This document shows, one piece after another, positions 37,386 through 49,679 of a DNA stretch of 64,000 nucleotides. The notes under the pieces were generated by a model. That model was given only the letters and a program-made list of their open reading frames with translations, was not told the origin of the DNA and did no database searches. The DNA is from Linyphia triangularis (Eukaryota; Arthropoda; Arachnida; Araneae; Linyphiidae), in assembly GCA_963978545.1 (NCBI GenBank), contig OZ021726.1, forward strand, positions 28,244,459 to 28,308,458, read 5' to 3'. The translations under genes and the position numbers were made by a program. The first letter of the stretch is position 1; each line of letters begins with the position of its first letter.

Positions 37386-38372
37386 AAAAATAGAAGAAAA
37401 AAAAGCACTCCAGAATCAATATAATAAGTCCCAGTCTTCATTTTCCCTTATTTCTTCAATATAAATTTCTTTCTTTCGATGCCTTTGCCCATTTACACAA
37501 AATCTTCGATTCCTTCATTAGTTTTTCTCTGCATATATATTTAGTTAAGTAAAAAAATACTCTTCCTCTGCTTAAGCTAGAATAGATTTTTTTTTTTTTT
37601 TTTACAGATGTTAAATTACATGACATAAAAAACAATTTTTGATCTGTTATTTTATATGGAGGTGTTTTAAGCTTGGAAAAACAAGACAAACGCCTTTTCT
37701 AATTTTACTTACACATAAACCCATGACATCATTAAAAACATTTTAATTGCGTATTGTTTCTTTATACCTGTAAAGTCATTTTTATATTTGTTTTAATGTT
37801 ATGGTTGTTATTTTTTATTATCCTGTCTCTTCAATTCCATATTAGATTGAGTAATTATAGATAATTTTGCTTCCCTTATTAGTATACACTTACTCTTATT
37901 TGTAATATATTTTCTATCTGTCTTTTTAACTTACTAACCATACATAAAAGTACACTTCAATTTTTTTTAATCATGCAGTATATTAAAAACCATTTCATAA
38001 AAATACATGAATTAAATATTATAGAGATTACAGGAAATATATTTCAGTTATATCTATGGATCAAATAAAAACCAAATTCATTTTTTTTCCTCAAGGTGTG
38101 GTGTTCAAAATATTACCATTAGAAGCTCCTTTTAGTTTTACGAATATGATAATAAGTCAGTACATATGTACTGGGAAATTAAAAAACTTTTTAATTATTT
38201 AAGAAATAGAAATTTAGAAACCTTTAAATATTCTATAATTTATAACATTTCATGTAAGTTATTTTAAGTTATTTTACATTTTAATTTATTGTATTTTATT
38301 ATAACTTATTATATATTTATTTTATTATATTTTATACTATATTTTATTTATTATATTACAGTATTTAATAAA

Positions 38373-38410
38373 TATGTTATGTTATGTTATGTTACGTTAC
38401 GTTACGTTAT
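38373..38410. repeat. (TTATG)n then (TTACG)n pentanucleotide repeat
   Basis: Four TTATG units are followed by three TTACG units and TTATTG. Confidence 0.9.
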
Positions 38411-40648
38411 TGTATTAACATTTATATATACTAATATGCGCCTTATAAATTTAGCATTAAAGTATATTCGCCTCATGCTTTTTTAACATAAATAATTTAC
38501 CCAGTTGTGTTTCCATAAATACTTCTTTTTTGTTCGCACCCTTTATATATTGTCCATGAAAGAGGTTGATCGTCAGGTAGTTTGTGTACTGGTAGAATAG
38601 GATAAAGTCATTATGTGAAAAAGAAAAAAAGGGGGAAAAAAGATGCTTTAGAGAATTTTATCGAATTCTCAGCTATTTAAAACCATACTATTGTCTTGTG
38701 TCAAGATAAAAACATCCAATAATGCATTAGTGTGTTATTACTTAAATAATAATTTTATTAATTTATTCCTTTGGTCTGAGTATAAGAATTTTTAAAATCA
38801 TAAAAATAAATGTAATTATATTTCATTGTTTTTGCCTTTTAGTTGAAAATTGTTGAATTATTGTTGATGTGATAGCTTACTTTTTAATCAGAGTAAAGCA
38901 ATATTAGTTTTTTGCTAGGAAATGATATGGTAATGAATTTTTAAAAAAGATTATATGAAACATTTAGAATGCATATTTATATTATCTATAAAAGAGTATT
39001 ATTCAACTTGAAGTTTATTAAAAAAAAAAAGAAGAAATATATAAAATAAAACAAAAAAAAGCATCCTGAAATATATAATTAAAATATCTATAAATAATAA
39101 GTAATAGTTTTAGTAACTTGAAATAGGAAATGCTTAAAAAGAATCTCTAGTATAAAATACACAAATTTATGGCCAAATGGTTACTTAAATATTTATGGAC
39201 AACCAATACAAAAGCATGTATTTTTAAATATTATGTTCTTAAGTTTATACAAAACTTTAATTATTAGGTATATTCAAAAATTCCATGCATACGTTTTAAA
39301 AAGTTTGTCTAGCAATGAAAAATTTTACTTTAACCGATATAGAATTCTTGAGTACTTTTTGTTTCTTTTAAATATTAAATTCTCGGATCGAGAAAGTCAT
39401 AGCCTTCATATACCAACGATAAATAATCTTTTTGCATAAAATCTTAAGAGAAATATCATGTTGACTATGCTTTTATTTGACATCAAATATTAAAGCACAA
39501 AAAAAAAATCTATATACTTTGTATGTTCTTACAGATTTTCTCTGAATAAATGTTCAAGACTGAACTGGAATACTTGAACGATTCTTTATGAATTATTCTC
39601 TAAAATGAAAATACTTTAAAGTTGCTTCGATTTAGGTATGAACAAGAAGGTTTTTATAATGCAGCTAAATATTAAATTACATTATAAAATATCTAATCCT
39701 CTTTTATATCAAACTAAATAAAACTTAATATATATTCTAATAATTAGAATTTTTTATTATAATGCTTCTTTAAAGGGACATTAAATATGGGGATATTGTG
39801 CTAAGAAAATAAGTACTGGATTTCTCTTCCATCTATTTATATCTTCATGAAACAATAGACCTAAACAATAGTTAAAAGTTACACAGCTGATTCTAGTAAG
39901 AATTTGACTGCTACAAATATATTTAATTTTAGAAAGCAAAAATTACAGCAATTTAAGCTATTATGTATTATTTTTAAACTTAATCTACCTGATTACACAT
40001 TAGCTTCACAAAAATCCATTTTAATTAACTAAAAGTAAAAATGTTGCAGAAACTGCTACTCAAAAACATTAAATGTATTATGTTTTTATCCATTTGGCAT
40101 ACATTCAATACTTTAAATTTTCATTCAACAACAACTTAAAAATCGAGAATGCTTTTGAGAAGGAAAAGTTTATTGCTTGAATATGTGCACAGAAAATTTA
40201 ACTATTTTTAATTCAGTTCTACAGAATAGGTTTTTTTTTTCTTCTTTTTTTTTTTTTTTTTTCCTCTTTCTTTCTTTTCTTTAAGTCTGTCGTCAATGCA
40301 AGTATTTCCTCTTTCATTCCCTTTTTCTAAGCGACGTATTTCTAAGCGTGTGAGGAAAATTATATTTACGTTTTGACATTTGAAAAGTTCACATCGAGTT
40401 TCGAAACTAAGTAAAATTTAATCAAAAAGTTTTAAATAAATTTTACAAAATAATTTTACAGAGATCTCATATTTAAAATAAGTATTAACATTTATAAGAC
40501 AACCATAAACCGTGGCTCGTCTATCATAGACTAGATAAAAAGACAAAGTTAAACAACACAGAAAGTAATACAAACAATTTAGTTTGTTAACGAGGTATTC
40601 TGCTTCTTATAGGTTTGAGGAGTGGTTCAGCTTTAAATAGTAATTATG

Positions 40649-40959
40649 TTACGGCTAATTTTATTGATTTTAATATAATACATAATAACTGATTATTTTA
40701 CAAAATAACCATCACTATTGGTTAATATAACAAATTATTAACAGTTTCTTAATATTTATCATGTTGACCAGTTATATTACAAAGCATAACAGCACCTTGT
40801 TATTATAATAAATTTTTTCTCATTCATCTTAAATTAATTATATTAACCAGCTAATATGTATAATAACTCTTATGCCACGATTACTATGATAAATACTGTC
40901 ATATTGAATGTTTCTCCTCTGTTGTACATGATCATTCATTCAGTGATAATGTTGCTTTA

Positions 40960-41008
<49 letters not shown>

Positions 41009-41298
41009 GTGTGTCATCAAATTTTATATTTTAATCTATAATTCTTCTTATTATTATTATCATCAATATGGAAACTCTTTATAATTACCTCAGTGGTTTA
41101 GTTTGCTGTATAAAATCACCAATTAATTTAATAAATCCTATAAAATTAATCATATTAGCTGTTTTATTTGGGTATTTTATAAGAAGAACAGTTAAAAGTA
41201 ATGATTTTTTTAATTAGCCATATTAACCAGTCATTTTGGTTATTTTGTAAAATAACCGGTAATTTTTCATAATAGCAGATTTATCAAATTATCCGTAA
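40649..41298. mobile_element. MITE with about 85-bp terminal inverted repeats
   Basis: The left end TTACGGCTAATTTTATTGAT runs on to TTATTTTACAAAATAACC and TTGGTTAATAT. The right end, on the opposite strand, repeats TTACGGATAATTTGATAAAT, TTATTTTACAAAATAACC and TGGTTAATAT. The 650-bp element carries a poly-T tract (40963-41001) and extra internal ATATTAACCAG copies. Non-coding. No sure target duplication. Confidence 0.7.
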
Positions 41299-43380
41299 CA
41301 TATACATAATCTACAGCAATATAGCCTACAGTAATCTACAGCAGACAACAAATAGAAAGACGGAAAGAAACCCAATTTAAATTTATTCAGTAAATCTCTA
41401 ATCATAAAACAATATAAAACCATTGAATTTTGAATATTGATATAGTAAATTTATTGAGTTAAAAATTTGAAAGTTAATGTAGTCACACAAAACTAAAAGA
41501 AAACAAAGTATAAAACAATGTCGTATCGTGTAAACCGGAATAAAACGATAACACTAGAAAATACGCCAATTATTCAAATGCAAGGCGAATTACTGCCCAC
41601 CATAAAATAAGCTCATATACCTCCCCTAAACCAATAATTTTGAAAGAAAGACAAAATATACTTTCACAAACAGCTTTAATGCCACATTGATGAAGATTAA
41701 GCTTTACAAAACCTAAGAACTGAAAAATAAAAGAAGAAGAAGAATACAGAAACATTAAACATGGAGAAAGTATTTTTAGCTTATTACAGACTTACTTCAT
41801 ATTTTCAAAAATCAAATTATTAACTTTCAGCTTAAACTTTCTTTTGTAAACACTCAGGTTTGCTACCCATCTTATACGTCCAAAACTTATCTTTCTTCTC
41901 TAATTCTTCCCAAGAGGAATGAAAGACACAATTTTGTTTCAAAAATCTCTCCCTTTGACTGTTTCGTTTTGAATTCAAAAACATTCAAAAGACGAAAGTA
42001 CAATTTGAGACTTCGAATCTGATGGTGTTTTAAATATTCCCTTCGTGTATACATTGATTTCCAATATCTTTTGTCATTCCAGGGCATTAAATTCAGACTT
42101 CTTGTGTCGTTCGATGCCAGTTTAGAATGAGAAATTGGAAGAGTTTTTAATAGAACTTGAGGATGCATTCAGTAGAATAAGAAAGAAAAATACTTCCAAT
42201 AATAAATCTAAAGAAATGCTTTCTTATGGCTTAAAATGGTAGAGGTGAGCTTTGAAAATTTAATACTAAAACTTACTTATAATATACTTTAAAGACATGT
42301 ATTCTGTAACTGTGCTTTACCAATGTTTTCTTTTATTTCACATAAAAGTCTCAATTATGCAAATTTTATGTAGACATGGAATGTTTCTAGGACAATTAAA
42401 GAGCTGATTTTCTTAAAACTAAAGAACATAAGTTTACAATGTCTGTAAGTAGGAACATAAATTCAAAATTTCACCTTTATTGAAGAAAATAAAAATAACT
42501 TATACATAAAACAATATCTGCTATATTTTATCAATGTATAGATCAAAAGACTGATAGCTTTTTACTAATCTACTGTATAGTATGGAACAATCTATTATCA
42601 GAAGTTATTTAATTAACTTAAAATTGGAGATATTTCTTTGTATATATTTTACACATATTTACGCTACAAAATATCAATATTTAAAAAAATTATTCCTCGC
42701 GCAAAAAACTGAAAAATGGGGCTTTTTATGTAACAAAAAAAAATTGTGCTTCTCATTTTGGATAACTCTACTATTAAAATAAGTACGCTTATAGTCAGCA
42801 AAATGTTGATAAGTGAAGTACTGCATAAGTTAACATTACAATACTTCAAGTCATGATTTCGCAATGACTTCTGATACACAGATATACGTATTGTTTTTAT
42901 ATATAAGGCTGTATTAAATTAAAATGGTTAAAAATGTTAGTACTTCAGGCCGTAAATATGTTTGAGTTTTAGCACATGTACTCATCACAAGAACTTTTCG
43001 TTGACATACAAAGTGCAGCTGCAGAGTTTGTACCTTTGCCTGAGGATATTTTATATAAAGTGGATAGAAGCATTGACAGGAATTATTTTACGATTTCTTC
43101 AAACTCTGCAATGCATTGTCATGTAGACGCAAAACTTATATTTCCTTTAAATTGAATGAATTATTTGCCCTTAAGTTGAAATTCAATCTTTTAAACTCTT
43201 TTCATAAAGTATGTGGATGCAACAATACATCAAATATAAGGTGACCATGCATTCGCGAATCAGTAAAAATAAACAAAATTTCATAAAAAAATTTTAAGAA
43301 CTATTGAAATCATGAGAAACAATTTAAAAAAATTATCGTTAAAGTATTTAGGTGTAAAATTTAAAAATTATTTAAAACTA
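41299..43380. other. AT-rich sequence with one dispersed repeat block
   Basis: No gene supported. The block 42043-42255 is a repeat shared with 49900-50105 (see that entry). Confidence 0.5.
42043..42255 (-). repeat. Dispersed repeat, possibly coding-derived (partner 49900-50105)
   Basis: The two blocks align in direct orientation. On the minus strand both read similar peptides: LLKTLPISHSKLASNDTRSL with WNDKRYWKSMYTRREY here, and LLKTLPIFHPQLTANDTRSM with a stop-interrupted NDIGYRKSMFTRE there. The peptide similarity may mean an old element protein, or may simply follow from the DNA similarity. Confidence 0.5.
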
Positions 43381-43381
43381 G

Positions 43382-43920
43382 GGATATGGAACATCGCATA
43401 ACTTTCAATTACACTATAATACTGGTCACTGGATTTAAACTTGACATGGAGCGGTGTTATTGGCTCTTTTCATATTTGCTCTTGTTTATATAAAAATGGC
43501 CGATGGCCCAGTTAGGCAATATTTTTGGAAAACATTTTTGCATAGGCAAAAAAAAACTGATGAAGTGGCAAATTTGGTGATATATTTTTCAATAATTCTT
43601 ATATTATCCTTTCATGTAAGTGAAACAGACATTGGTCGTTGCTGGGTGACGCTCAAGGGAAAAGAACTCTGTGTTAGAGATATTCATTTCTCAACACTTC
43701 TTAAATTTGTCACATTTCTACGGGGATGTTTAGAACATCTGAAGAGGTTTTATCGCAACGATTTCAACCAAAATCGATAGAGCCGTTTTTTAGCAATTGC
43801 TGAAAAACGTGAATTTTTCTATGGCGCTACTTTACGCACAGGTGCATTTTTGACGAAAACCTTAAAGACAGGTCCCATGGCCACCTCTAACCTGGACAGC
43901 AAATTTGAACGTTGATGACC
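43382..43920. repeat. Dispersed repeat, copy 1 (partner 45546-46076)
   Basis: Landmarks shared in order with the second copy: TATGGAACATCG, AACTTTCAATTA, ACTATAATACTGGTCA, CTCAAGGGAAAAGAACTCTG, GAGCCGTTTTTTAGCAATTG and GACGAAAACCT. An open frame of 108 codons (43454-43780) spans this copy, but the second copy has frameshifts and stops at the same place. I therefore treat the repeat as non-coding or long dead. Confidence 0.7.
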
Positions 43921-44003
43921 ACGTACATTGAGACACACGGAAACGCAGACATTTTTCTAGACCGCTTTTTTGACGTCAGGATGTACCAAAACATGGAAAA
44001 ATG

Positions 44004-44043
<40 letters not shown>

Positions 44044-44476
44044 AAGAGCGAGAGAGAGAGGGAGAAAGAGAAAAAAAAATTGCTTGGTCGAAAACAATAC
44101 GTAACAATTACGTATAGGTAATTGAAAATAAAAAAAAATGCTGGCAAATAACGCCCCAAACACAACAGCTACTTCACAGATATTCCAAAAGTTTATTGAC
44201 TGCTCCTCTTTTGCTTTACGAATTAATTCCCACTTTTCCCAAGATTCAACCTCTAAACTTATAAATATAAAAACTAAAAATGTCATATTATCATCTGGCG
44301 GTGAAAATTTGATGTCATGTTTGTTTTTTATACATTTTCTTAAGATCAAAATAGCATGTTTACCAAATTTTATGAAGATCTGTTTACTAGAACGGACTCT
44401 TGGTGGCTCCAAACAGGGAATTTTAAATATGGTCACCAATATCGATAAAAAAAATCTTCACCGATATATAAATCCA
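43921..44476. other. Poly-A/(GA)n tract and AT-rich sequence
   Basis: A 29-bp poly-A tract follows CACACACAC at about 44006-44040 and then (GA)n to 44080. Open frames on both strands across 43960-44480 depend on this low-complexity run and show no conserved features. Confidence 0.5.
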
Positions 44477-44823
44477 TAGAGGCCTATCTACTCAACAAAT
44501 CGAATGAAAATTTCTAATATTGGTACTTGAAGGTATGCACTCGAAGCTGTGATGATTTCAAACGATAGAGCTCTCACCTGTACGGTTACACAGAAAAAAA
44601 TTCGAAATTTTCGAATGACAACACAAACTTCTGTCTGCGCTAAATACATACTTGCATCGTTCCAACGCATTTATGGTTTTTCAATGGCCTGATTAAATTG
44701 TGCACGGAAAAAATGGGTGTTGCCCTTCGAATTTTTTTGAATTCCAGCTCATAGAAAATTTTCAGCGCATACCTTCAAATAACAATATCAAAAATTTCGA
44801 TTAGTAAAGCAAATAGGCCCCTA
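44477..44823. mobile_element. TA-flanked MITE with about 65-bp terminal inverted repeats
   Basis: The left end is TA-GAGGCCTATCTACTCAAC and continues to TACTTGAAGGTATGC. The right end is the complement, from GCATACCTTCAAATAACAAT to AAATAGGCCCC-TA. The 343-bp body between TA dinucleotides has no coding sequence. TA flanks suit a Tc1/mariner-type element. Confidence 0.7.
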
Positions 44824-45545
44824 GAGTAATCATATATCGAGTAAGTTTTATACGACCACACTGCATTCACTAATTATATTAAGTAGTGTAAAGAATGGAG
44901 CAATACTCTACACCATTGTCATGGAGCAATACTCTACCCCATTTCAAACGTTTGATATTTGTATTCAAAATTATGAACAATCACCACACCTGCTTGTTCA
45001 CGTGCTTATTACTCGTGCTTTCTCCTTTTAATGATATACTGCTAAAGAGCTTTTCATTCACAAATTAATCCCATTAAGAATTCCATCTGAGCTACTCCAA
45101 ACACTCTTCATCTAAAGGAAGAAGTTACTATGTTGCATAACAATACCAAATAATGCATTAAGTTACTGTACTTTCTTTAGATATAGTTTTCAGGTAAAAC
45201 TTTTGGGTGGAGCCTTTGATACAGTGAATAAAACTAATTAAAAGCTTTTGCTTGAAACACACAGGCTACTTAATGAAATACTCGACTAAAGAGTTTCTTA
45301 GAAATTATGGTTGTTGGTGAAGAAAATGTTACTTGATGTCCTTCCATAAAGTGCACAGCCTCTTTCAGAGGTTGGGATAAAGAAGTTTCAATCATAGTCT
45401 ATGTTAGAAAGACTGCTTAAAGTTTGTTACACTCTATATGTCAAAGCCAAAACTAACTATTTTTGATTGACTCATGACTAATTCTTAAACATATTTCATA
45501 GCAACAAATATGAAATTTCGTACAAATATCAACATATTGTTAACT
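44824..45545. other. AT-rich sequence, nothing recognised
   Basis: A short direct repeat GGAGCAATACTCTAC occurs twice (44897 and 44924). No gene seen. Confidence 0.5.
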
Positions 45546-46076
45546 GGGTGTATGGAACATCGTGCAACTTTCAATTATACTATAATATTGGTCATTGCAT
45601 TAAAATTTGGCATAGTGTTACTTTCAGTTTTCATATTTTTACTCATTTCGTAAAAATGGTTAGTTTGGCGATATTTATCGTAATGATTTTAACATGAGCA
45701 AAAACAAAAGCCAAAAGGGCTAAATTGGTGGTTTTATTCGATAGACATTACATTGTGCTTTCTTGTGATTAAGACGTATAAAATTTTATCTTTGATGGGC
45801 GATGTTCAAGGGCAAAGAGCTTTGTGTTAAAGTTACTCGTTTTTCAAATTTTTATCGAATTTTTACGGGAATTTTGGCGGGGGGAATGTTTAAAACATCT
45901 TAAGGGGCATTTCCACAGCAATTCTGATCAAAATTGTTAGAGCCGTTTTTTAGCAATTACTAAAAAAGATAATTTTTTCAACGGCACCTACCTTATGCGC
46001 ATGAGGGATTTTGACGAAACCTCAGTCGTCCCTTAGCCACCACCAAACCGCACACCAAATTTAAACATAGTAGGTC
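45546..46076. repeat. Dispersed repeat, copy 2 (partner 43382-43920)
   Basis: Same order of landmarks as the first copy, for example TATGGAACATCG, TTCAAGGGCAAAGAGCTTTG and GAGCCGTTTTTTAGCAATTA, in direct orientation about 2.16 kb downstream. Confidence 0.7.
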
Positions 46077-49000
46077 AATTTACTCGGCAGTTATGCTGAC
46101 TATGTACACACAGACAGATATTGCTATGGTATTTTCTTTCATAAGTGCAGATAAGTTTGCTTTTAAAGAAAAGTAAAAAAAAAATTACAATTTTCTTATC
46201 TTAAAAAAATTACAAGTGAAGTTTGATCCCATTTTTATTTTTTCAAAAAATTAAAAAAATAACAATTTTTATTATTAATAAATCAAAGTCTCAAACAGAA
46301 GTCAATCTTTCTATCCAACGTGACAATACGAGTTAACCTAACTTTTATCTAATCTGTACTTCCAGATTACTCTGTTTTGTCGATATCAATTGTGAGACGA
46401 TGACGGTCTAAATCGTTCAGTTTATTTTATGAAAGAGTAATTATTTGTTGAAGTATTTGTTACAGCCAATCGTCCAAATGACATTCAGTAAAGTTGTTCC
46501 TGTATTTATTCTTGATGAAAACTATATTTCTAATGGCTTTTTCATATAGTTTCTTCGGAATATTGTCATATACTGAAGAACTTTCTTCTTCATTGTTAAC
46601 ACATACTAATTTGAACAAATTAAGATTACGTAAAAAAAAACGTCTATTACCATAAAGAAAGATTTTTTTTTTTTTTTTTTGTGGCCAGCGGGTTACAGAA
46701 AAATTTGTCGCGAGCCGCGTAGTGGCCTAACGCTGTCCTAAAGGGTATTAGTGAACATAATTGAAAATTTTTATTCAGTTATCTAAATTTATCAAACATG
46801 CTGATGTCGATGATTTTAAATTTAATACGGATGATGAAACGAATAATTTTGATTATACAGCAAATAAGGAATCTGAAATAATTTAGCCATAAGAAAAGTT
46901 GATTCAAGTCCAAATTTAATCGACTTTATTCTGGTAACATACAAAATCCAAAAGTCAAATAATTGTCTTGTTTACGAATTCATTAATATTACCATAAGTG
47001 GGTCTTAACTCCCGGTCAATTTACTTAAATACACCTTCCACTTAAACTATAAGATGTGCTCAAATCAAAAGGAAACCTTAGCTGTAGAGGAATTGTATCA
47101 AATTCCAGTTAGTTGAAGTATTAACCGATAGATAACGTAGTGGTTGTTCCCAGTTGCGCATATATAGTTAATGGTTTCACATCAATATCCCCATTTCTGA
47201 AGAGTTGTTTCCGCAGTTCGTTGCATGATGGATTCCTCCAGATCAGCACACTAAGAAGCTATTTAATTTCTTTGCTCAGAAAAGGAACATGCTTCAGAAA
47301 TTTATGTCATAATGAAAGGAATGTATGGAGAGCAGTATCTCGTACTGTGCACCATATTCTGGTGGTTCAATTAAAAAAATCTCTGAAAGGTCAGAGGTTT
47401 ACCTGTGCCAAGGTACACCTTGGAAAACTAGATCATCAGCGACTTAGACTTCTACACTTAAACCATCCACTAGCTTCCGCTGGGATCAGTGTTTCAATAT
47501 CAATGGTGAATATTTATAGTTGTACTGTTCCCAATGAACTTGCCGGGGATTTTGCGTGTTGGTAATGTAAGGGATACTTAACAAGATCTCCGGTAAAATG
47601 ACTGTCAGAAGGTTGTTTTCTTGTTATGAAATAATGGATAAATCATGGGATGGATCTTGATAACAAAACAAATTTAATTACACTATTTACCTGGCTAGAT
47701 TCTATTTCAAAACTAATAAACTAAATCATACTAAGTACAAGTGATAAGAAACTTTGTGGAGGATCAATGAGGCCGCATGTCTGGTGCTCATGAATTTTCG
47801 TAGCCGAGTGTGAGACAGAGATGTTACTTTAACAAGAATCAATTTAGAATGAGGAAAAGGCTGTACACTATTGGTTGGTTTGGTACCACGTGGGTTACAG
47901 ATATCTTATAACAGGATGGGAAAAATCTCAAGTTGGGTGGTATGGATGACCTGGAATGGAATGTCTTCTGAGAAAAGAACTCAAAAAAAAAAAAAAAAAC
48001 ATATGTTATGATGATTGAGATTTCCTATTGCTATTGCCTTTGTGTGAATGCACCAGAACATGTCCGCCACAAACTGTTATCAAAATATAGTTTTTAAAAT
48101 GTCTTTACATAAAGCTGTAGTTTCCTCATTTGAGCACACGATCTATATTTATTGATTTAGAATTCAAACGTCTACAGGATATCATGCAATATACATATTT
48201 CAGTTGTGATATCACGCACTGAAGCATTAACGCTGCCATCAAGATATTCAGTGCTCGTGTCACAAATCACGAGATGTGATCACCCATACGCACTGGAAGC
48301 CGTGTCATTTCCTCGTCAGATTAAGATTCGGAGTCACGAGTATTATAATTTCACGCGTGGCAGGTATTTCTCGATGATTGTTCGTCATACCTTTGAGATG
48401 AATATAGGAATATAGGATTAACTTAGAAGAAGTTGGATACGAAAGTTTGATTGAGTGGTTAATTTTCACACGTAAAAAAGTGATTGAGATAGGATATGAA
48501 TAATTAAGATAAGAATAGAGCTAGAATATGATAGTAGTTAAATTGCACGAAGGTGGAAAAAAAGTCATTAAATTCCTAGTCGGTTGTACTTTGTAATTCA
48601 TTTTGTTTATATATATGTTTTGTCATATCATTTTTAAAATTTATGAACCCTAATAATTAATTATATGGGTTATTACTATTCATAGTACAAGGTGTTAATA
48701 ATTAAATTTCATCTTTCGAAAAGCTGTATAAAAGCCACTTTTGAAATTGATTTGAAATTTTACCTGCATGTACTCGAAGAAAAGAAAAACTGTTTGTCGA
48801 AAGAAGAATTTTAAAATATTTGTTTTTCTCGTGCCATACCATTGCTTTTAGAAAACCATAATTTTTCGCAAGAAAATTATTTTAGGTATTGCTTTATAAT
48901 CAGTTTTTTTTTGTTTTTTTTCAACTTCTAAAAAGCTCTAAAAGAAACAGAAACGTTCATCTGAATGACCTAAAATTTGACTTAAGTATGCACGAAAAAG

Positions 49001-49145
49001 AAGGAAAGTAGTATAGCATAAGAAAAACAATTTCAAGATTGTGTATTGATAGCATACCGTTTCCCCCATCATAAAGTACATACACATCAAACTTCAGATC
49101 ATTCTGACCAATATTTTTTACAGCATTTTTGAAAGTTGAACTTTA
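46077..49145. other. Mixed sequence, GC-richer 46.68-48.4 kb, no confident gene
   Basis: A CpG-rich block at 46681-46735 (TTAGGCCACTACGCGGCTCG on the minus strand) resembles the GC-rich ends of hAT-type elements but lacks a partner. An open frame of 141 codons at 47140-47565 has no recognisable domain. The block 48205-48415 is CpG-containing and open on the plus strand for 69 codons without known motifs. These look like decayed element material. I cannot assign them. Confidence 0.35.
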
Positions 49146-49679
49146 ATGGACCATGCCCGCATTTTTTTAAAAAGTGTGAAATTATTTTATATTTATGAAG
49201 AATTTCTTTCAGATTCCAAATATTTAAACAAAACTTCTTTAAAAAAATTAGTTATTTAAATATTAAGAACAGAAACTGCGTCAAAACCAAGACAAAACCA
49301 GTCCGATCAAAACACACAATAAAATCTGTGACATCAAGGGTTCCTACTTTTTCTATGGTTATCGTGAGGTTTCTGTCAAATAGTTGGCGTTGAAATAGTT
49401 GGCGCTGGTAGACCATTGCCTATCACGTACAGGTTGGCGCGATTTGCGAGAAACTTGCAAAACTTGTTTCCACTGCCGCAATTCAAGCCAAGATGTTTGG
49501 GAAGCCTTGACGTCACATTCAATTTGAGCTGAATGAATCGTTTTCTCGCCAACGTCTTACAAGAAAACTTTGATTGCTAATTAAAAAAAAAGCGTATTGA
49601 GCAGAATTTTTTTTTTTTTTTATGGCCTTTTCAAAACATTTAGAGTTGAATAAAAGAATAAAATGCGGGAATTGTCCAT
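49146..49679. mobile_element. 534-bp MITE, family C, copy 1
   Basis: Ends ATGGACCATGCCCGCATTTT and, at the right, AAAATGCGGGAATTGTCCAT are inverted repeats. The interior matches 52045-52579 in the same orientation throughout, including GAGGTTTCTGTCAAATAGTT and GATTTGCGAGAAACTTGCAA. It contains a CRE-like TGACGTCACATTCAATT and a poly-T tract. Non-coding. Confidence 0.8.

Larger units (their letters stand above)
36282..40648. other. AT-rich sequence with small repeats, no gene seen
   Basis: It holds a poly-A tract (36680-36698), a diverged 43-bp tandem array (36776-36917), a dispersed repeat block (37255-37385) and a (TTATG)n/(TTACG)n microsatellite (38373-38410). The rest is plain AT-rich DNA. 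Confidence 0.5.

Noticed and set aside
38373..38410. Telomere-like repeat
   Set aside because: The unit is TTATG/TTACG, not the arthropod TTAGG.
43454..43780. 108-codon open frame
   Set aside because: It lies in a dispersed repeat whose other copy (45546-46076) has stops and frameshifts at the same place, so the frame is not maintained.
43957..44479. Long overlapping frames on both strands (160 and 113 codons)
   Set aside because: Both depend on the poly-A/(GA)n tract and show no conserved residues.
46681..46735. CpG-rich block resembling a hAT terminal region
   Set aside because: No partner inverted repeat or 8-bp duplication seen nearby.
47140..47565. 141-codon open frame in a GC-richer block
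   Set aside because: No motif recognised on either strand and no start or splice context. It could be decayed element sequence but I cannot support a gene.
47568..48080. Possible solo LTR starting TGTAAGGGATACTTAAC
   Set aside because: No clear CA end, target duplication, primer-binding site or second copy could be found.
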